From Tabrizicola_A sp964393035 (GTDB lineage Bacteria; Pseudomonadota; Alphaproteobacteria; Rhodobacterales; Rhodobacteraceae), in contig CAYMRX010000001.1 of assembly GCA_964393035.1 (NCBI GenBank), forward strand, positions 1-64,000: DNA of 64,000 bases. The letters run 5' to 3'. Below are positions 16,827 through 25,721 of the stretch, piece after piece (positions within the stretch are counted from its first letter, which is position 1; every line of letters starts with the position of its first letter). The notes under the pieces are model-generated. The model searched no databases, was not told the origin of the DNA, and saw only the letters and a program-made list of their open reading frames with translations. The position numbers and the translations under genes are program-made.

Positions 16827-17836
16827 GACCCGCGCTCCTCCTGCGGGGCCTCGCCCTCGATCTCGGCATAAAGCGCGCGCAAGACATCCTGAATCCCGCG
16901 GCCCGAGACACCGGAAATCACATGCACCGGCCCGCCACTGGCCTTTTCCAAGGCGCGTTTGCGGTCGGAAATCTGCTTGGCATCCATCGCATCCACCTTG
17001 TTCAGCGCAAGGATGCGGGGCTTGTCGCCCAAGACGTCGGAATAGGCCTCCAACTCATGCACGATGGTGCGGTAATCCTTGGTGATCGTTGCCGAAGTGC
17101 CGTCGACCAGATGCAACAGCACCTTGCAGCGTTCAACATGGGCGAGAAACTGAATCCCCAATCCCCGCCCCTCTGACGCGCCCTCGATCAGACCGGGAAT
17201 ATCGGCCATCACGAATTCCTTGCCATCAACCCCCACAACCCCAAGGTTCGGGATCAGCGTGGTAAAAGGGTAATCGGCAATCTTCGGCCGCGCATTCGAC
17301 ACGGCCGCAAGGAAGGTGGATTTGCCCGCATTGGGCAGGCCCAAAAGCCCGGCATCCGCAATCAGCTTCAGCCGCAGCCAGATGGTGCGCTCCACGCCTT
17401 CCTGACCCGGATTGGCCCGGTTCGGCGCGCGGTTGGTCGCGGATTTGAATTGCAGGTTGCCCCAGCCACCATTGCCGCCCTTGGCGATGCAAACCCGCTG
17501 ACCGGGTTCGGTCAGATCGGCGATCACGGTTTCCTCGTCTTCATCAATGATCTCGGTGCCAAGCGGCACCTTCATCACGATGTCATCGCCCGACTTGCCG
17601 GTCTTCTGGTTGCCCATGCCGGGCTGGCCCGACTTGGCAAAGAAATGCTGCTGGTAGCGATAGTCGATGAGCGTGTTCAGCCCGTCGACCGCCTCCACCC
17701 AGACCGAACCGCCATGCCCACCGTCGCCGCCATCCGGGCCGCCGAACTCAATGAACTTCTCGCGCCGGAACGACACGCAGCCCGCCCCGCCGCCACCCGA
17801 GCGGATATAGACTTTGGCAAGGTCAAGAAACTTCAT
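16814..17836 (-). CDS. obgE: Obg family GTPase (CgtA)
   Basis: GTP-binding protein of 340 residues that associates with the large ribosomal subunit. The glycine-rich Obg fold fills the first 158 residues (MKFLDLAKVYIRSGGGGAGC and several GGxGG stretches), followed by the G domain with P-loop GLPNAGKS, G3 DIPGLIEGAS and G4 NKVD. The short C-terminus lacks a long acidic tail. I start at the internal ATG 17836, where the family always begins. It sits upstream of proB and downstream of the GNAT/rpmA/rplU block, a common order around obgE. Confidence 0.96.
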   Translation of the reverse strand: MKFLDLAKVYIRSGGGGAGCVSFRREKFIEFGGPDGGDGGHGGSVWVEAVDGLNTLIDYRYQQHFFAKSGQPGMGNQKTGKSGDDIVMKVPLGTEIIDEDEETVIADLTEPGQRVCIAKGGNGGWGNLQFKSATNRAPNRANPGQEGVERTIWLRLKLIADAGLLGLPNAGKSTFLAAVSNARPKIADYPFTTLIPNLGVVGVDGKEFVMADIPGLIEGASEGRGLGIQFLAHVERCKVLLHLVDGTSATITKDYRTIVHELEAYSDVLGDKPRILALNKVDAMDAKQISDRKRALEKASGGPVHVISGVSGRGIQDVLRALYAEIEGEAPQEERGSWQP

Positions 17837-18011
17837 CGCGTCATCTTTCGTTTGGCTTGGCCTAAAGGCGATAGAGGACAAAGCCTCAAGGCTCAAGCCT
17901 TAGCTGAAAAGGTCTTGCGCCTTTCCAAATACTCATCTTGACCCCATCGGCCTTTGGATGCCCCCGACCGGATCATTCGGCAAAGAGGCGCGGAACGCGC
18001 AACGATGCGCC

Positions 18012-18665
18012 TCAGCCCATCTTGCGGATATAGGTCCAGGTCGGCACCCGCGCGCCGCGCGCCACCGAAAAGGTTTCCGCATCGCCCAGATATTCAAAGC
18101 CGCAATTGGTCAGAAGCTTGGCCGAACCAAGATTGTCCTGAAACACCTCGGCAAAAAGCGTGCGATCGCCCAAGGGGTTGGCCGCCACCAAGGCGCGCAC
18201 CGCCTCGGAGGCGATCCCGGTGTTCCACATCTGCGGCGCAACCCAGAAGCGGACCTCGGACTGCCCCATGCCCGCCTTGCCCGGCTCCATCGGCTTCAGG
18301 CTGATAACGCCCAGAACCTCGGAAAGGCCTATCGCCGCACCATCCATGGCCCAGATCGTGCCGCGCGTCTCGCCCGACATCGCGCGCGCGATAAAGGCTT
18401 CGACCGCGCCGGGCGGCAGGGGATGCGGAATCGAACGGGTCGCCTCGGCCACGCGCGGATCACCGGCATAAAGCGCCACCAGCCCCGCATCAGATGCCCG
18501 CAAGGGGCGCAGCACAAACCGCCCCGCCGCAATTGCATCCGGAACAACAACAGACTGGTCAAAAGTCACGGCTTCTCTCCTTTGAAGCGCAGAACCGGAA
18601 TGGCCCGGCAATACCGCACCGCGCGACGGCGCAACAGGATGGATATGGGGAGTGATATGCGACAT
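18012..18665 (-). CDS. GNAT family N-acetyltransferase (RimJ/RimL type)
   Basis: Acetyltransferase of 217 residues. After a non-conserved N-terminal tail of about 40 residues, the GNAT_3 domain runs from RFVLRPLRASDAGLVALYAGDP to the acetyl-CoA motif region NTGIASEAVRALVAAN and the final FQDNLGSAKLLTNCGFEYLG. The substrate is unknown; relatives acetylate ribosomal proteins or antibiotics, and the ribosomal-gene context favours a housekeeping role. GGAGGG precedes ATG 18665, which follows the stop of the 62-residue gene by one base, so the two are translationally coupled. Confidence 0.87.
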   Translation of the reverse strand: MSHITPHIHPVAPSRGAVLPGHSGSALQRREAVTFDQSVVVPDAIAAGRFVLRPLRASDAGLVALYAGDPRVAEATRSIPHPLPPGAVEAFIARAMSGETRGTIWAMDGAAIGLSEVLGVISLKPMEPGKAGMGQSEVRFWVAPQMWNTGIASEAVRALVAANPLGDRTLFAEVFQDNLGSAKLLTNCGFEYLGDAETFSVARGARVPTWTYIRKMG

Positions 18666-18666
18666 G

Positions 18667-18855
18667 TCAGCCCTCCTGCCCCAATGACTGCGGAGCATCG
18701 CCCGCCCGGCGGGCAGGGTCCGGCAACATGGCGCGTACAAAGGTTGCCAGTGCCGCCCCTGTCAGATGCAGGCGGTTGGCCTCGGCCAGGGCCGCGTCAA
18801 AGGTCGGGCCATCCGGCAGGCCCAGCGCCAAAAGATCATTTCCAGTCACGGACAT
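18667..18855 (-). CDS. Small conserved-looking protein, partner of the GNAT gene
   Basis: A 62-residue protein without signal or membrane segment. GAGGAA lies seven bases before the ATG, and the stop codon is one base from the GNAT start, so it is very probably expressed. The stretch TGNDLLALGLPDGPTFDAAL resembles the G-x-DL-x-x-x-G-x-x-x-GP motif in the C-terminal helical region of CCA-adding enzymes, which contacts tRNA. Here it stands alone. I do not know its function; RNA contact is a guess. Confidence 0.72.
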   Translation of the reverse strand: MSVTGNDLLALGLPDGPTFDAALAEANRLHLTGAALATFVRAMLPDPARRAGDAPQSLGQEG

Positions 18856-18933
18856 CGGTCCATTCCTCGTGACGGTTACGGCAGGTCACCCCGCCCTTCC
18901 TGACCGATCCCGATGGCGCCTCTTGGAAACGAG

Positions 18934-18965
18934 ACGGGGGATCGGCCTTCCAGCCGATCCCCCGT
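18934..18965 (-). terminator. Terminator-like hairpin after rpmA
   Basis: Perfect 13-base arms (18934-18946 and 18953-18965) with a 6-base loop, 26 bases beyond the rpmA stop codon. The T-run behind it on the minus strand is short and interrupted. It should end or reduce transcription between rpmA and the small gene that follows. Confidence 0.7.
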
Positions 18966-18990
18966 TGATGTTCAACTCAAGGTTTCCGGC

Positions 18991-19260
18991 TTACTCAGCG
19001 GCCTCGGCAGTCGGGAGCACCGAAATAAAGGTGCGGCCCTTGAAGCCTTTCTTGAAAGTCACCTTGCCTTCGACGACGGCAAAGATGGTGTGGTCGCGGC
19101 CCATGCCGACGCCCTCACCCGGGAACCATTCGGTGCCGCGCTGACGCACAATGATGTTGCCCGGAATGGCCGCCTGGCCACCGAACAGTTTCACGCCCAA
19201 ACGACGGCCCGCGGAATCGCGGCCGTTGCGAGAGGAACCGCCTGCCTTTTTATGTGCCAT
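18991..19260 (-). CDS. rpmA: 50S ribosomal protein L27
   Basis: Ribosomal protein of 89 residues. The N-terminal MAHKKAGGSSRNGRDS places the flexible tail near the peptidyl-transferase centre, followed by RLGVKLFGGQ and GNIIVRQRG, all standard L27. It begins directly with the mature-type AHKK tail, so no N-terminal propeptide cleavage is needed. It follows rplU by 15 bases in the same operon. Confidence 0.98.
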   Translation of the reverse strand: MAHKKAGGSSRNGRDSAGRRLGVKLFGGQAAIPGNIIVRQRGTEWFPGEGVGMGRDHTIFAVVEGKVTFKKGFKGRTFISVLPTAEAAE

Positions 19261-19275
19261 GGGGGAATACTCCTC

Positions 19276-19662
19276 TTACTTGGTTTCGTGTGCGGCGCGG
19301 CGCGCATCGGCGGTGCCGACAGCAGCCTTGACGCCCGACTTGTCAGCGCCAGCGGCCAGGATTTCCGACACGCGGACCAGCGTCCACTTCTGACGGTGCC
19401 CTTTGGTGCGCTGCGACGAGTGCTTACGACGACGCTTCACATAGTGAATGGTCTTTTCGCCCTTGATGTTGTCGATGACGTCGGCCTGAACCGCCGCACC
19501 GGCCACAACCGGAGCGCCAACGGTGACTTTCTCACCGCCAACCATGAGAATTTCGTTGAACTGGACTTTTTCGCCAGCCACAGCGTCAATCAGTTCCACG
19601 CGCAGGACGTCGCCCGCCCGAACGGTATACTGCTTGCCACCGGTTTTGATGACCGCAAACAT
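19276..19662 (-). CDS. rplU: 50S ribosomal protein L21
   Basis: Ribosomal protein of 128 residues, first gene of the rplU-rpmA operon. MFAVIKTGGKQY, VGAPVVAGAAV and YVKRRRKHSSQRTKGHRQ are typical L21. About 25 residues follow the usual end (103 residues in E. coli) and form an alanine/lysine-rich tail that is common in alphaproteobacteria. I use ATG 19662 after GAAGGA; the longer frame starts inside the leader. Confidence 0.97.
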   Translation of the reverse strand: MFAVIKTGGKQYTVRAGDVLRVELIDAVAGEKVQFNEILMVGGEKVTVGAPVVAGAAVQADVIDNIKGEKTIHYVKRRRKHSSQRTKGHRQKWTLVRVSEILAAGADKSGVKAAVGTADARRAAHETK

Positions 19663-19754
19663 GGGTCTTTCCTTCTTTGTCAACCGCGCCCTGTGGCCCC
19701 CCGCCAATCTTGCGATCTTTGGGTGTTCCCGGGTTTCCCCGCCTCGGACAGCGC

Positions 19755-19808
19755 GCCCGTTTCCGGGCGTAATGAAAATTGCCCGGACAGATTCGCACCT
19801 GTCCGGGA
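19755..19808 (-). promoter_or_regulatory. Structured leader of the rplU-rpmA mRNA
   Basis: Two hairpins lie between the probable transcription start and rplU: arms of nine bases at 19783-19791 and 19800-19808, then six-base arms at 19755-19760 and 19765-19770. On the mRNA strand the second has a GAAA (GNRA) loop. The leader is about 145 bases long. Ribosomal-protein leaders often bind their own product; that is an inference here. Confidence 0.5.
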
Positions 19809-19815
19809 TGCGGGC

Positions 19816-19844
19816 TTATCGGGGGAAAGGCGGCGGCTGTCAAG
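19816..19844 (-). promoter_or_regulatory. Sigma-70 promoter of rplU-rpmA
   Basis: On the minus strand TTGACA (19844 to 19839), exactly 17 bases, GATAAG (19821 to 19816). This is the best -35/-10 pair I noticed in the window. Transcription would start near 19809, right at the first leader hairpin. Confidence 0.75.
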
Positions 19845-19880
19845 CGCGGCATCCCGCGCGGCCTGAGTTATCTGGCCGGG

Positions 19881-20864
19881 TTACTTGGCAAAGCCCGGCT
19901 TTTGGCCCCAGACATGGGCATGGCGGATCATCTCGGCCAGATCGGCATGGCGCGGTTTCCAGCCCAAAACCTCTACCGCGCGGGTTGAACCCGACACCAG
20001 CGCCGCCGCATCGCCGGCCCGGCGCGGGCCTTCCACCACCGGCACCGGGCGGTTGGTCACAGCCGAGGAGGCCGCAATCACCTCGCGCACCGAAAAGCCA
20101 CGGCCCGAACCAAGGTTGAATTCCGCATTCCCCTTGCCCTCCAAAAGCCAGTTCAGCCCCAGCACATGCGCATCGACCAGATCGCTGACATGCACATAAT
20201 CGCGCAGGCAGGTGCCGTCGGGCGTCGGGTAATCGGTGCCAAACAGCGTCAGCGCCGGTCGGCGGCCTTCAATGGCATCCAGCATCAGGGGGATCAGGTG
20301 GGTTTCCGGGCGATGCTGTTCGCCGACCTCGCCTTCGGGGTCGGCACCCGCCACGTTGAAATAGCGGAAGATCACCCGATTCAGCCCATGGCTGGCGCTG
20401 AAATTGTTCAGCATATCTTCGATGGCCCGCTTGGAGGCGCCATAAGCGTTGATTGGGCGCTGCGCGGTTGTCTCGTCCAGCATCACCCCGTCCTGATCGC
20501 CATAGGTGGCGCAGGTCGAGGAGAACACGACATTCAGACAGCCCGCCGCGATGGCGGCCTCAATCAGGGTCAAGGAGGCGCCAAGGTTCACCCGCCAATA
20601 GCGGCCGGGGTCGGCCATGCTGTCACCGACCAGCGACAGGGCGGCAAAGTGCATGACGGCAACCGGGCGATAGCGGGCAAAGGCGGCGTCAATCTCGGCG
20701 CGGTTCATCAGATCGCCCTTGACGAAGGGACCGAATTTCACCGCGTCTTCCCAGCCGGTCGACAGGTTGTCAAAGGCCACCGGCACAAAGCCCGCCCGCG
20801 CCAGTGCCTTGCAGGCATGCGCCCCGATATAGCCTGCCCCACCCGTCACCAGCACATGCCGCAT
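19881..20864 (-). CDS. galE: UDP-glucose 4-epimerase
   Basis: Short-chain dehydrogenase-type epimerase of 327 residues interconverting UDP-glucose and UDP-galactose for surface polysaccharides. The NAD-binding GGAGYIGAHACKAL opens the protein at ATG 20864; the catalytic YGASKRAIE and substrate loop FNVAGADPEGEVGE follow, with LRDYVHVSDLVDAH near residue 225. The frame continues to 20924 but the Rossmann strand fixes the start. Neighbouring RTX genes, manC and the distant ugd suggest supply of sugar nucleotides for export polymers. Confidence 0.95.
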   Translation of the reverse strand: MRHVLVTGGAGYIGAHACKALARAGFVPVAFDNLSTGWEDAVKFGPFVKGDLMNRAEIDAAFARYRPVAVMHFAALSLVGDSMADPGRYWRVNLGASLTLIEAAIAAGCLNVVFSSTCATYGDQDGVMLDETTAQRPINAYGASKRAIEDMLNNFSASHGLNRVIFRYFNVAGADPEGEVGEQHRPETHLIPLMLDAIEGRRPALTLFGTDYPTPDGTCLRDYVHVSDLVDAHVLGLNWLLEGKGNAEFNLGSGRGFSVREVIAASSAVTNRPVPVVEGPRRAGDAAALVSGSTRAVEVLGWKPRHADLAEMIRHAHVWGQKPGFAK

Positions 20865-20948
20865 CGCGCCAATCCCAATCTGAACCGCCCTTCGTGTTTG
20901 GCGCATCGCGCCGGGGCTGCGCAAGCTGAAAGGCCGGTTAACGCTGGC

Positions 20949-22415
20949 TCAGAACAGAAAGTCGGCATCGGTCAGGTGCAGGGCCGCCGCGCCGGATTTG
21001 GTGATCGTCAGGCTTTCCGCGCCGTAACTGACCACCGCACCGCTGGCGGTGATGGTGATATTCAGGGCCGAGGCGGTATAGATGCGGCCCCAATCCGACA
21101 CATCCAGCCGGTCCGCCCCATCCTGAAAGTCTCCGATGCGGTCGGTGATGCCATCACGATCAAAGACAAAGACATCGGCCCCGGCCCCGCCGATCAAAAG
21201 ATCACCGCCGCCGCCATCGTGCAAAAAGTCGTCCCCCGCGCCGCCTTGCAACGTGTCGGCAACCGCCGACCCCATGATCCTGTCCTCCAACCCGCTGCCC
21301 GTGAGCGTGCCCCCCTGCGCCTGATAAAGCGCGCCCGTCGCGGCCAGATTGATTTCCAGATGATGGATGCGGTCGCCCCCGGCGTCGGTCAGAAAGATCG
21401 CCGCCTTGCCGTTCAGCATCACCGTTTCCACCCCGGTCACAGCCCCGATCCCCGCCCCGGTTTCCAGCGCCTGCGACAGCACATGCGACAGGCGGCCATC
21501 GGGCAGCAGCTCCAAGACCGTCACCCCCGCATCGCTGCCGCCCGTCACCACAAAGGCCCGACCCTGATAGGCAAACCCATCCAGCGCCACCACATTGTCA
21601 AACCGCGTCGTGCGGTCGTCGATCAGATGGTCCTCGACAAACAGCACCCCCATCTCATTGACCCGCAGCACCGAAATCGTGGCGGATAGCGGCGCGGCAA
21701 CTACAACATATTGCGTGCCGCCCAGCGCAATACCGAGCATGGCCGCAGGCCCCGCGATGGGCAGACCATCGCCCGCGCCAATGGCATCCACAAAGCTGGC
21801 CTGCCCGGCGGCACCCATCTCAAACAGGCTCAAGCCATTTTCCAAGGCCGAGGCGGTCAGCAGAAAATCGCGGCCTGCAACCTTGACCGCCAAGGTATCG
21901 GCCACATCGGCCAGATAGGATTTCGGGCTGTCGGCCAGCGAGGCAACCAGTGCCATCGTACCGGTGTCGGGGGCTGTGTAGATGTGCACCCCCGGCACAT
22001 CGCGTTGGGCAATGACAGCCAGATCGGTCGCCCCGCGCTCGATCATTTCCAGCGCGGTGACGCCATAGAGATAGCCCTGACTGGTCATCGTGGCCGTGGT
22101 TGCCCCCGGTATGCCGGTGCTGCCCAGCGCGGCATGTCGCAATGGCCCGTCAAAACTGGAAAACACAAAGGCGCGGTCAGCGCCGGGATTGTCCTGCACC
22201 ACAATATCCGCGCCGGGGTTGGAGCCGATGACCGGATTTCCGGCAACCGGCGCGGCGGGCGCGGTGGCAAGATCAAGGGCGGCAAGCCGATTATCGCCGC
22301 GCGCGGCATAAAGCAGGCGGGAGTAGCCGCCCGATTGCACCACCGCGAGGCCATCGGCGATAAAGGGAAAGGCCAGATCGCCCACCGCATAGGTCGTTAC
22401 CACTTGCGCCTGCAT
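20949..22415 (-). CDS. RTX-type calcium-binding protein with propeller-like N-terminal region
   Basis: Protein of 488 residues without a classical signal peptide. The first 370 residues show repeated hydrophobic beta-strands with V-x-V-x-V/G-D patterns, most like a seven-bladed propeller. A short RTX block follows (GGAGDDFLHDGGGGDLLIGGAGADVFVF), then a C-terminal cap. RTX repeats fold in millimolar calcium outside the cell, and such proteins usually leave by type I secretion using the C-terminus. No ABC exporter is in the window. I take ATG 22415 because GGAGGGG lies six bases before it; an ATG at 22439 lacks a site. It diverges from the larger RTX gene. Confidence 0.82.
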   Translation of the reverse strand: MQAQVVTTYAVGDLAFPFIADGLAVVQSGGYSRLLYAARGDNRLAALDLATAPAAPVAGNPVIGSNPGADIVVQDNPGADRAFVFSSFDGPLRHAALGSTGIPGATTATMTSQGYLYGVTALEMIERGATDLAVIAQRDVPGVHIYTAPDTGTMALVASLADSPKSYLADVADTLAVKVAGRDFLLTASALENGLSLFEMGAAGQASFVDAIGAGDGLPIAGPAAMLGIALGGTQYVVVAAPLSATISVLRVNEMGVLFVEDHLIDDRTTRFDNVVALDGFAYQGRAFVVTGGSDAGVTVLELLPDGRLSHVLSQALETGAGIGAVTGVETVMLNGKAAIFLTDAGGDRIHHLEINLAATGALYQAQGGTLTGSGLEDRIMGSAVADTLQGGAGDDFLHDGGGGDLLIGGAGADVFVFDRDGITDRIGDFQDGADRLDVSDWGRIYTASALNITITASGAVVSYGAESLTITKSGAAALHLTDADFLF

Positions 22416-22620
22416 CGCCGGCCCCTCCACGTGTTTCATGGCGAAGCATGGCCAGACGGCCGGCCAGAGGGGGGCAGCTTTCGGGCGGGGCTGCGACCTT
22501 TCCAGAAAGTTAATTCGGCATTCTAGCTATTTGACCGGCCACCTGCCGCCAAACCTTAACCGGACGTTCACCGCGCTGCGGCCAAGCTTGGGCGCGGGAC
22601 TTGTCTGTGGGTGTAGAGAT
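22416..22620. promoter_or_regulatory. Divergent promoter region of the two RTX genes
   Basis: 205 bases between the two RTX start codons with no gene. It contains an AT-rich patch near 22508-22545 (TTAATTCGGCATTCT) and a TTAACC at 22556-22561. Both are only partial matches to a CtrA box. I cannot assign a -10/-35 pair with confidence. Confidence 0.4.
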
Positions 22621-25600
22621 ATGACGGCTGTTACCGGTGATGGCAGCGCGGTGACCGGGCTTGGCGGGACCGCGGGTTTTGGCGAGATCATGCTCTCCCG
22701 GGCGGATGACGCCAGCCTGCGCGTGGATACCAGCGCCGTCTTTGAAGATGGCTTCCAGTTCGGGGCGCAGCACTACAGCGGCAATGATCTTTTTGTCTCG
22801 ACCAACGGGATTGTCAGCTTTGGCGCGGCGATCACTGGTGTGATGGGCCAGCTCTCGGCGATCACGTCGCCCTTCATCGCGGCCTTCCACGCCGATGTGG
22901 ACACAAGGCTGGATGGCGAAGGCGCGGAAAGCGGGCCGATCTGGGTCGATGTCGATCCGGCGCAGGATATCGTGACCATCACATGGCAAGAGGTCGGGTT
23001 TTATCGCCGCAATGCCAGCCATACTAACACCTTCCAGTTGCAACTTTACGATCAGGGCGAGGATGGCCTCTCGATCGTGCTGCGCTATGACAGCATCGGC
23101 TGGACGACCGGTGATCTGCAAAACGGCTGGAATGGCTTGGGTGGGGATCCGGCACTGATCGGCTGGCGGCTGGCCTCAACCGAGATGGTGAATGACCACT
23201 GGGCCTCGGGCGATGAGGGGCGACTTCTGGCCTTGCCCGGCACGATGGGCAATACCGGGGCGCCCGGCCTCTGGGTCTATACCTACCGCCCCCCCATCAC
23301 CGTAACCGGCACCGCCGCCAGCGAGGTTCTGGTGGGCCATCAGGGTGATGATCTGCTTTATGGCGGCGATGGAAATGACAACCTTTCTGGGCTTGCCGGG
23401 GCGGATGCGCTGTTCGGGGGCGCCGGTTTCGACCTTGCCGATTATGCGCAGGCCGGGGGCGGCGTGACGGCAAGCCTCGCCCTGCCCACCGCCAATGCGG
23501 GCGCTGACGCCCTTGGCGACAGTTTTGACGGCATCGAAGGGCTGATCGGCAGCGGCTTTGCCGACCAGTTGACCGGCGATGCGGCGGCCAATCTGTTGCA
23601 GGGCGGCGCTGGCGACGACACCCTGATCGCAGGCGCCGGGGCAGATCAGTTTCACGGTGGCAGCGGCAACGACCTTTTGGATTATGGCGCCGCGACCGCG
23701 GCCCTTCGGATTGATGTCGCCCAGCCCGGCACCTCGACCGGGGCGGCGGCGGGCGACAATCTTGATGGCATCGAACGTATCTCGGGCAGCGCCTTTGGCG
23801 ATACGCTGCTGGGCGATGAGACGGACAACCGCCTTTATGGCGCAGGAGAGGCTGACTATCTCTATGGCCGCGGCGGCACTGATGAATTGCAGGGCGGGGC
23901 AGGCGACGACACGCTGGTGGGCGGCGCGGGGGCCGATCTGCTGGAGGGCGGGCTTGACCTTGATCTGGTGTCCTATTCGGCCGCGGCCGCGGCCGTCACG
24001 GCGGATTTGCTGACGCCGTCCGCCAATCAAGGGGCGGATGCGGCAGGCGATCTTTACCTTGGCATCGAAGGGCTGATCGGCAGCGCCTTTCAGGATCGGC
24101 TTCTGGGCGATACCGGCGACAACCGGCTTTATGGCGGCGCGGGCCATGACGGGCTGGAGGCCCGCGCAGGCAATGACCGGCTTTATGGCGGCGACGGCAA
24201 CGACACGTTGATCGGCGGCGCGGGGGCCGATCTGCTGCAAGGCGATGCCGGTCGCGATCTGGCGAGTTACGCCAGCGCCGAAAGTGGTGTCATCGCCCAT
24301 CTGGCCCTGCCCAACCTCAATTCCGGCGCGGCGATGGGGGACAGCTATTCCGGCATCGAAGACCTCATGGGGTCACCTTGGGCCGATGCGCTGACCGGCA
24401 ACAGCGGGACCAACCTGCTTTACGGCGGCACCGGCAATGACGTGCTGACGGGCGGCGGCGGGGCCGATACACTGTATGGCGGCAGCGGGTTTGATCTGGC
24501 GAGTTACGCCGACGCCCGCATGGCCGTGGTGGCCGATCTCGCCGCCCCGTGGCGCAATCGGCAAGACGCCGCTGGCGACCGCTATTCCTTGATCGAGGGG
24601 CTGCGCGGATCAGCTTATGGTGACAGTCTGACCGGCACTGCGACGGCCAACCTTTTGCAAGGCGGGCTTGGCAATGACAGCCTGTCGGGGGCCGAGGGCA
24701 ATGACACGCTGCAAGGCCATTCGGGCAATGATTGGCTTTATGGCGGAGTGGGCGTTGATCGGCTGGAGGGGGGCCCGGGGGCCGACAGGCTATATGGCGG
24801 CAATTCGTTTGATTATGCCAGCTACAGCTATGCGACCGCGGCCGTCACGGTCAGCCTTGCGGATCCGCGCAAGAACCTTGGCGATGCGAGGGGTGACGTC
24901 TTCAGCGGCATTGAAGGGCTGCTCGGCTCGGCCCATGGCGACCGGCTTTACGCCGGAGCCATCGCGACAACGCTGACCGGTGGCGGCGGGGCCGACACGC
25001 TTTACGGCGCGGCAGCGGCAGACATGCTTTATGGCGGCGACGGCAATGACATTCTGTCCGGTGGCGGCGGGGGCGACCGTCTGGATGGGGGGGCAGGCTA
25101 TGACTGGTGCGACTATTTGGCCAGCAAGGCCGGGGTGGTGGCCGATCTTCTGACCCCAGCGGCCAGCACCGGTGACGCCGCCCGCGACAGCTATTTCCAC
25201 ATCGAAGCCTGGCGCGGATCGGCCTTTGCCGACCGGCTTTATGGCGACAATCTGTCGAACCGTCTGGACGGCGGGACGGGCAATGACCGTCTGCATGGCC
25301 GCGCGGGGGCGGACCCGTTGGAAGGCGGCAGTGGCACCGATACCCTGACGGGCGGCTATGGGGCCGATCAGTTCATCCTGCGACGGCTGTCCGACGGGGC
25401 GGATCTTGTCACCGATTACAGTGCCGATGATGGTGACATCCTGGTGTTGGCCGTCAGCGGTCTTGCCGTCGAAGATATCCAACTGCGCCTTGTCGCCATG
25501 CCCGGCATCGGCGCATCCGACCTGTCCGAGGCCCAGATCCTTTATCGCCCGACCGGGCAGGTGCTGTTCACCCTGCAAGACGGCGCGACGATGGCGGATG

Positions 25601-25641
25601 TCTTCGTGCGGGTGGGCGCGGTCACCTATGATCTGGCATGA
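22621..25641 (+). CDS. Large RTX protein with N-terminal NIDO-like domain and seven repeat modules
   Basis: Predicted secreted, calcium-binding protein of 1006 residues. Residues 20-200 form a nidogen-like (NIDO) domain, seen in FVSTNGIVSFG, SPFIAAFHADVDTR and VTITWQEVGFYRRN. Then about seven modules of 85-110 residues follow, each made of a linker (pattern DxASY-x8-V-x-A-L-x-x-P-x-x-N-x-G, GDxYxxIEGLxGS) and one to four RTX nonapeptide rows (GGxGxDxLx). The last 90 residues (DYSADDGDILVLAVSGL) resemble type I secretion tails. NIDO and RTX domains together suggest an adhesin or matrix protein. The ATG at 22621 starts the conserved region; its ribosome-binding site is weak, and the frame is open upstream to 22438. 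Confidence 0.85.
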   Translation: MTAVTGDGSAVTGLGGTAGFGEIMLSRADDASLRVDTSAVFEDGFQFGAQHYSGNDLFVSTNGIVSFGAAITGVMGQLSAITSPFIAAFHADVDTRLDGEGAESGPIWVDVDPAQDIVTITWQEVGFYRRNASHTNTFQLQLYDQGEDGLSIVLRYDSIGWTTGDLQNGWNGLGGDPALIGWRLASTEMVNDHWASGDEGRLLALPGTMGNTGAPGLWVYTYRPPITVTGTAASEVLVGHQGDDLLYGGDGNDNLSGLAGADALFGGAGFDLADYAQAGGGVTASLALPTANAGADALGDSFDGIEGLIGSGFADQLTGDAAANLLQGGAGDDTLIAGAGADQFHGGSGNDLLDYGAATAALRIDVAQPGTSTGAAAGDNLDGIERISGSAFGDTLLGDETDNRLYGAGEADYLYGRGGTDELQGGAGDDTLVGGAGADLLEGGLDLDLVSYSAAAAAVTADLLTPSANQGADAAGDLYLGIEGLIGSAFQDRLLGDTGDNRLYGGAGHDGLEARAGNDRLYGGDGNDTLIGGAGADLLQGDAGRDLASYASAESGVIAHLALPNLNSGAAMGDSYSGIEDLMGSPWADALTGNSGTNLLYGGTGNDVLTGGGGADTLYGGSGFDLASYADARMAVVADLAAPWRNRQDAAGDRYSLIEGLRGSAYGDSLTGTATANLLQGGLGNDSLSGAEGNDTLQGHSGNDWLYGGVGVDRLEGGPGADRLYGGNSFDYASYSYATAAVTVSLADPRKNLGDARGDVFSGIEGLLGSAHGDRLYAGAIATTLTGGGGADTLYGAAAADMLYGGDGNDILSGGGGGDRLDGGAGYDWCDYLASKAGVVADLLTPAASTGDAARDSYFHIEAWRGSAFADRLYGDNLSNRLDGGTGNDRLHGRAGADPLEGGSGTDTLTGGYGADQFILRRLSDGADLVTDYSADDGDILVLAVSGLAVEDIQLRLVAMPGIGASDLSEAQILYRPTGQVLFTLQDGATMADVFVRVGAVTYDLA

Positions 25642-25721
25642 ATTTCTTGGCCTTCTCCTCAAATGTGCCACAAAATCCGGCTATTGCCGCCAAGACTGAG
25701 CTTGAAACAGGACCAAACTTG

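Noticed and set aside
22556..22573. TTAA-N7-TTCA as a second CtrA box
   Set aside because: The second half is imperfect. With one mismatch such sites are expected by chance.
23330..25380. Regular repeats that could suggest a CRISPR array
   Set aside because: The repeats are in frame, variable and encode RTX nonapeptides; there are no identical direct repeats with unique spacers.
23176..25671. Long minus frames under the RTX gene
   Set aside because: They mirror the RTX repeat and give repetitive Ala/Ile/Gly/Gln-rich sequence; no independent evidence of coding.
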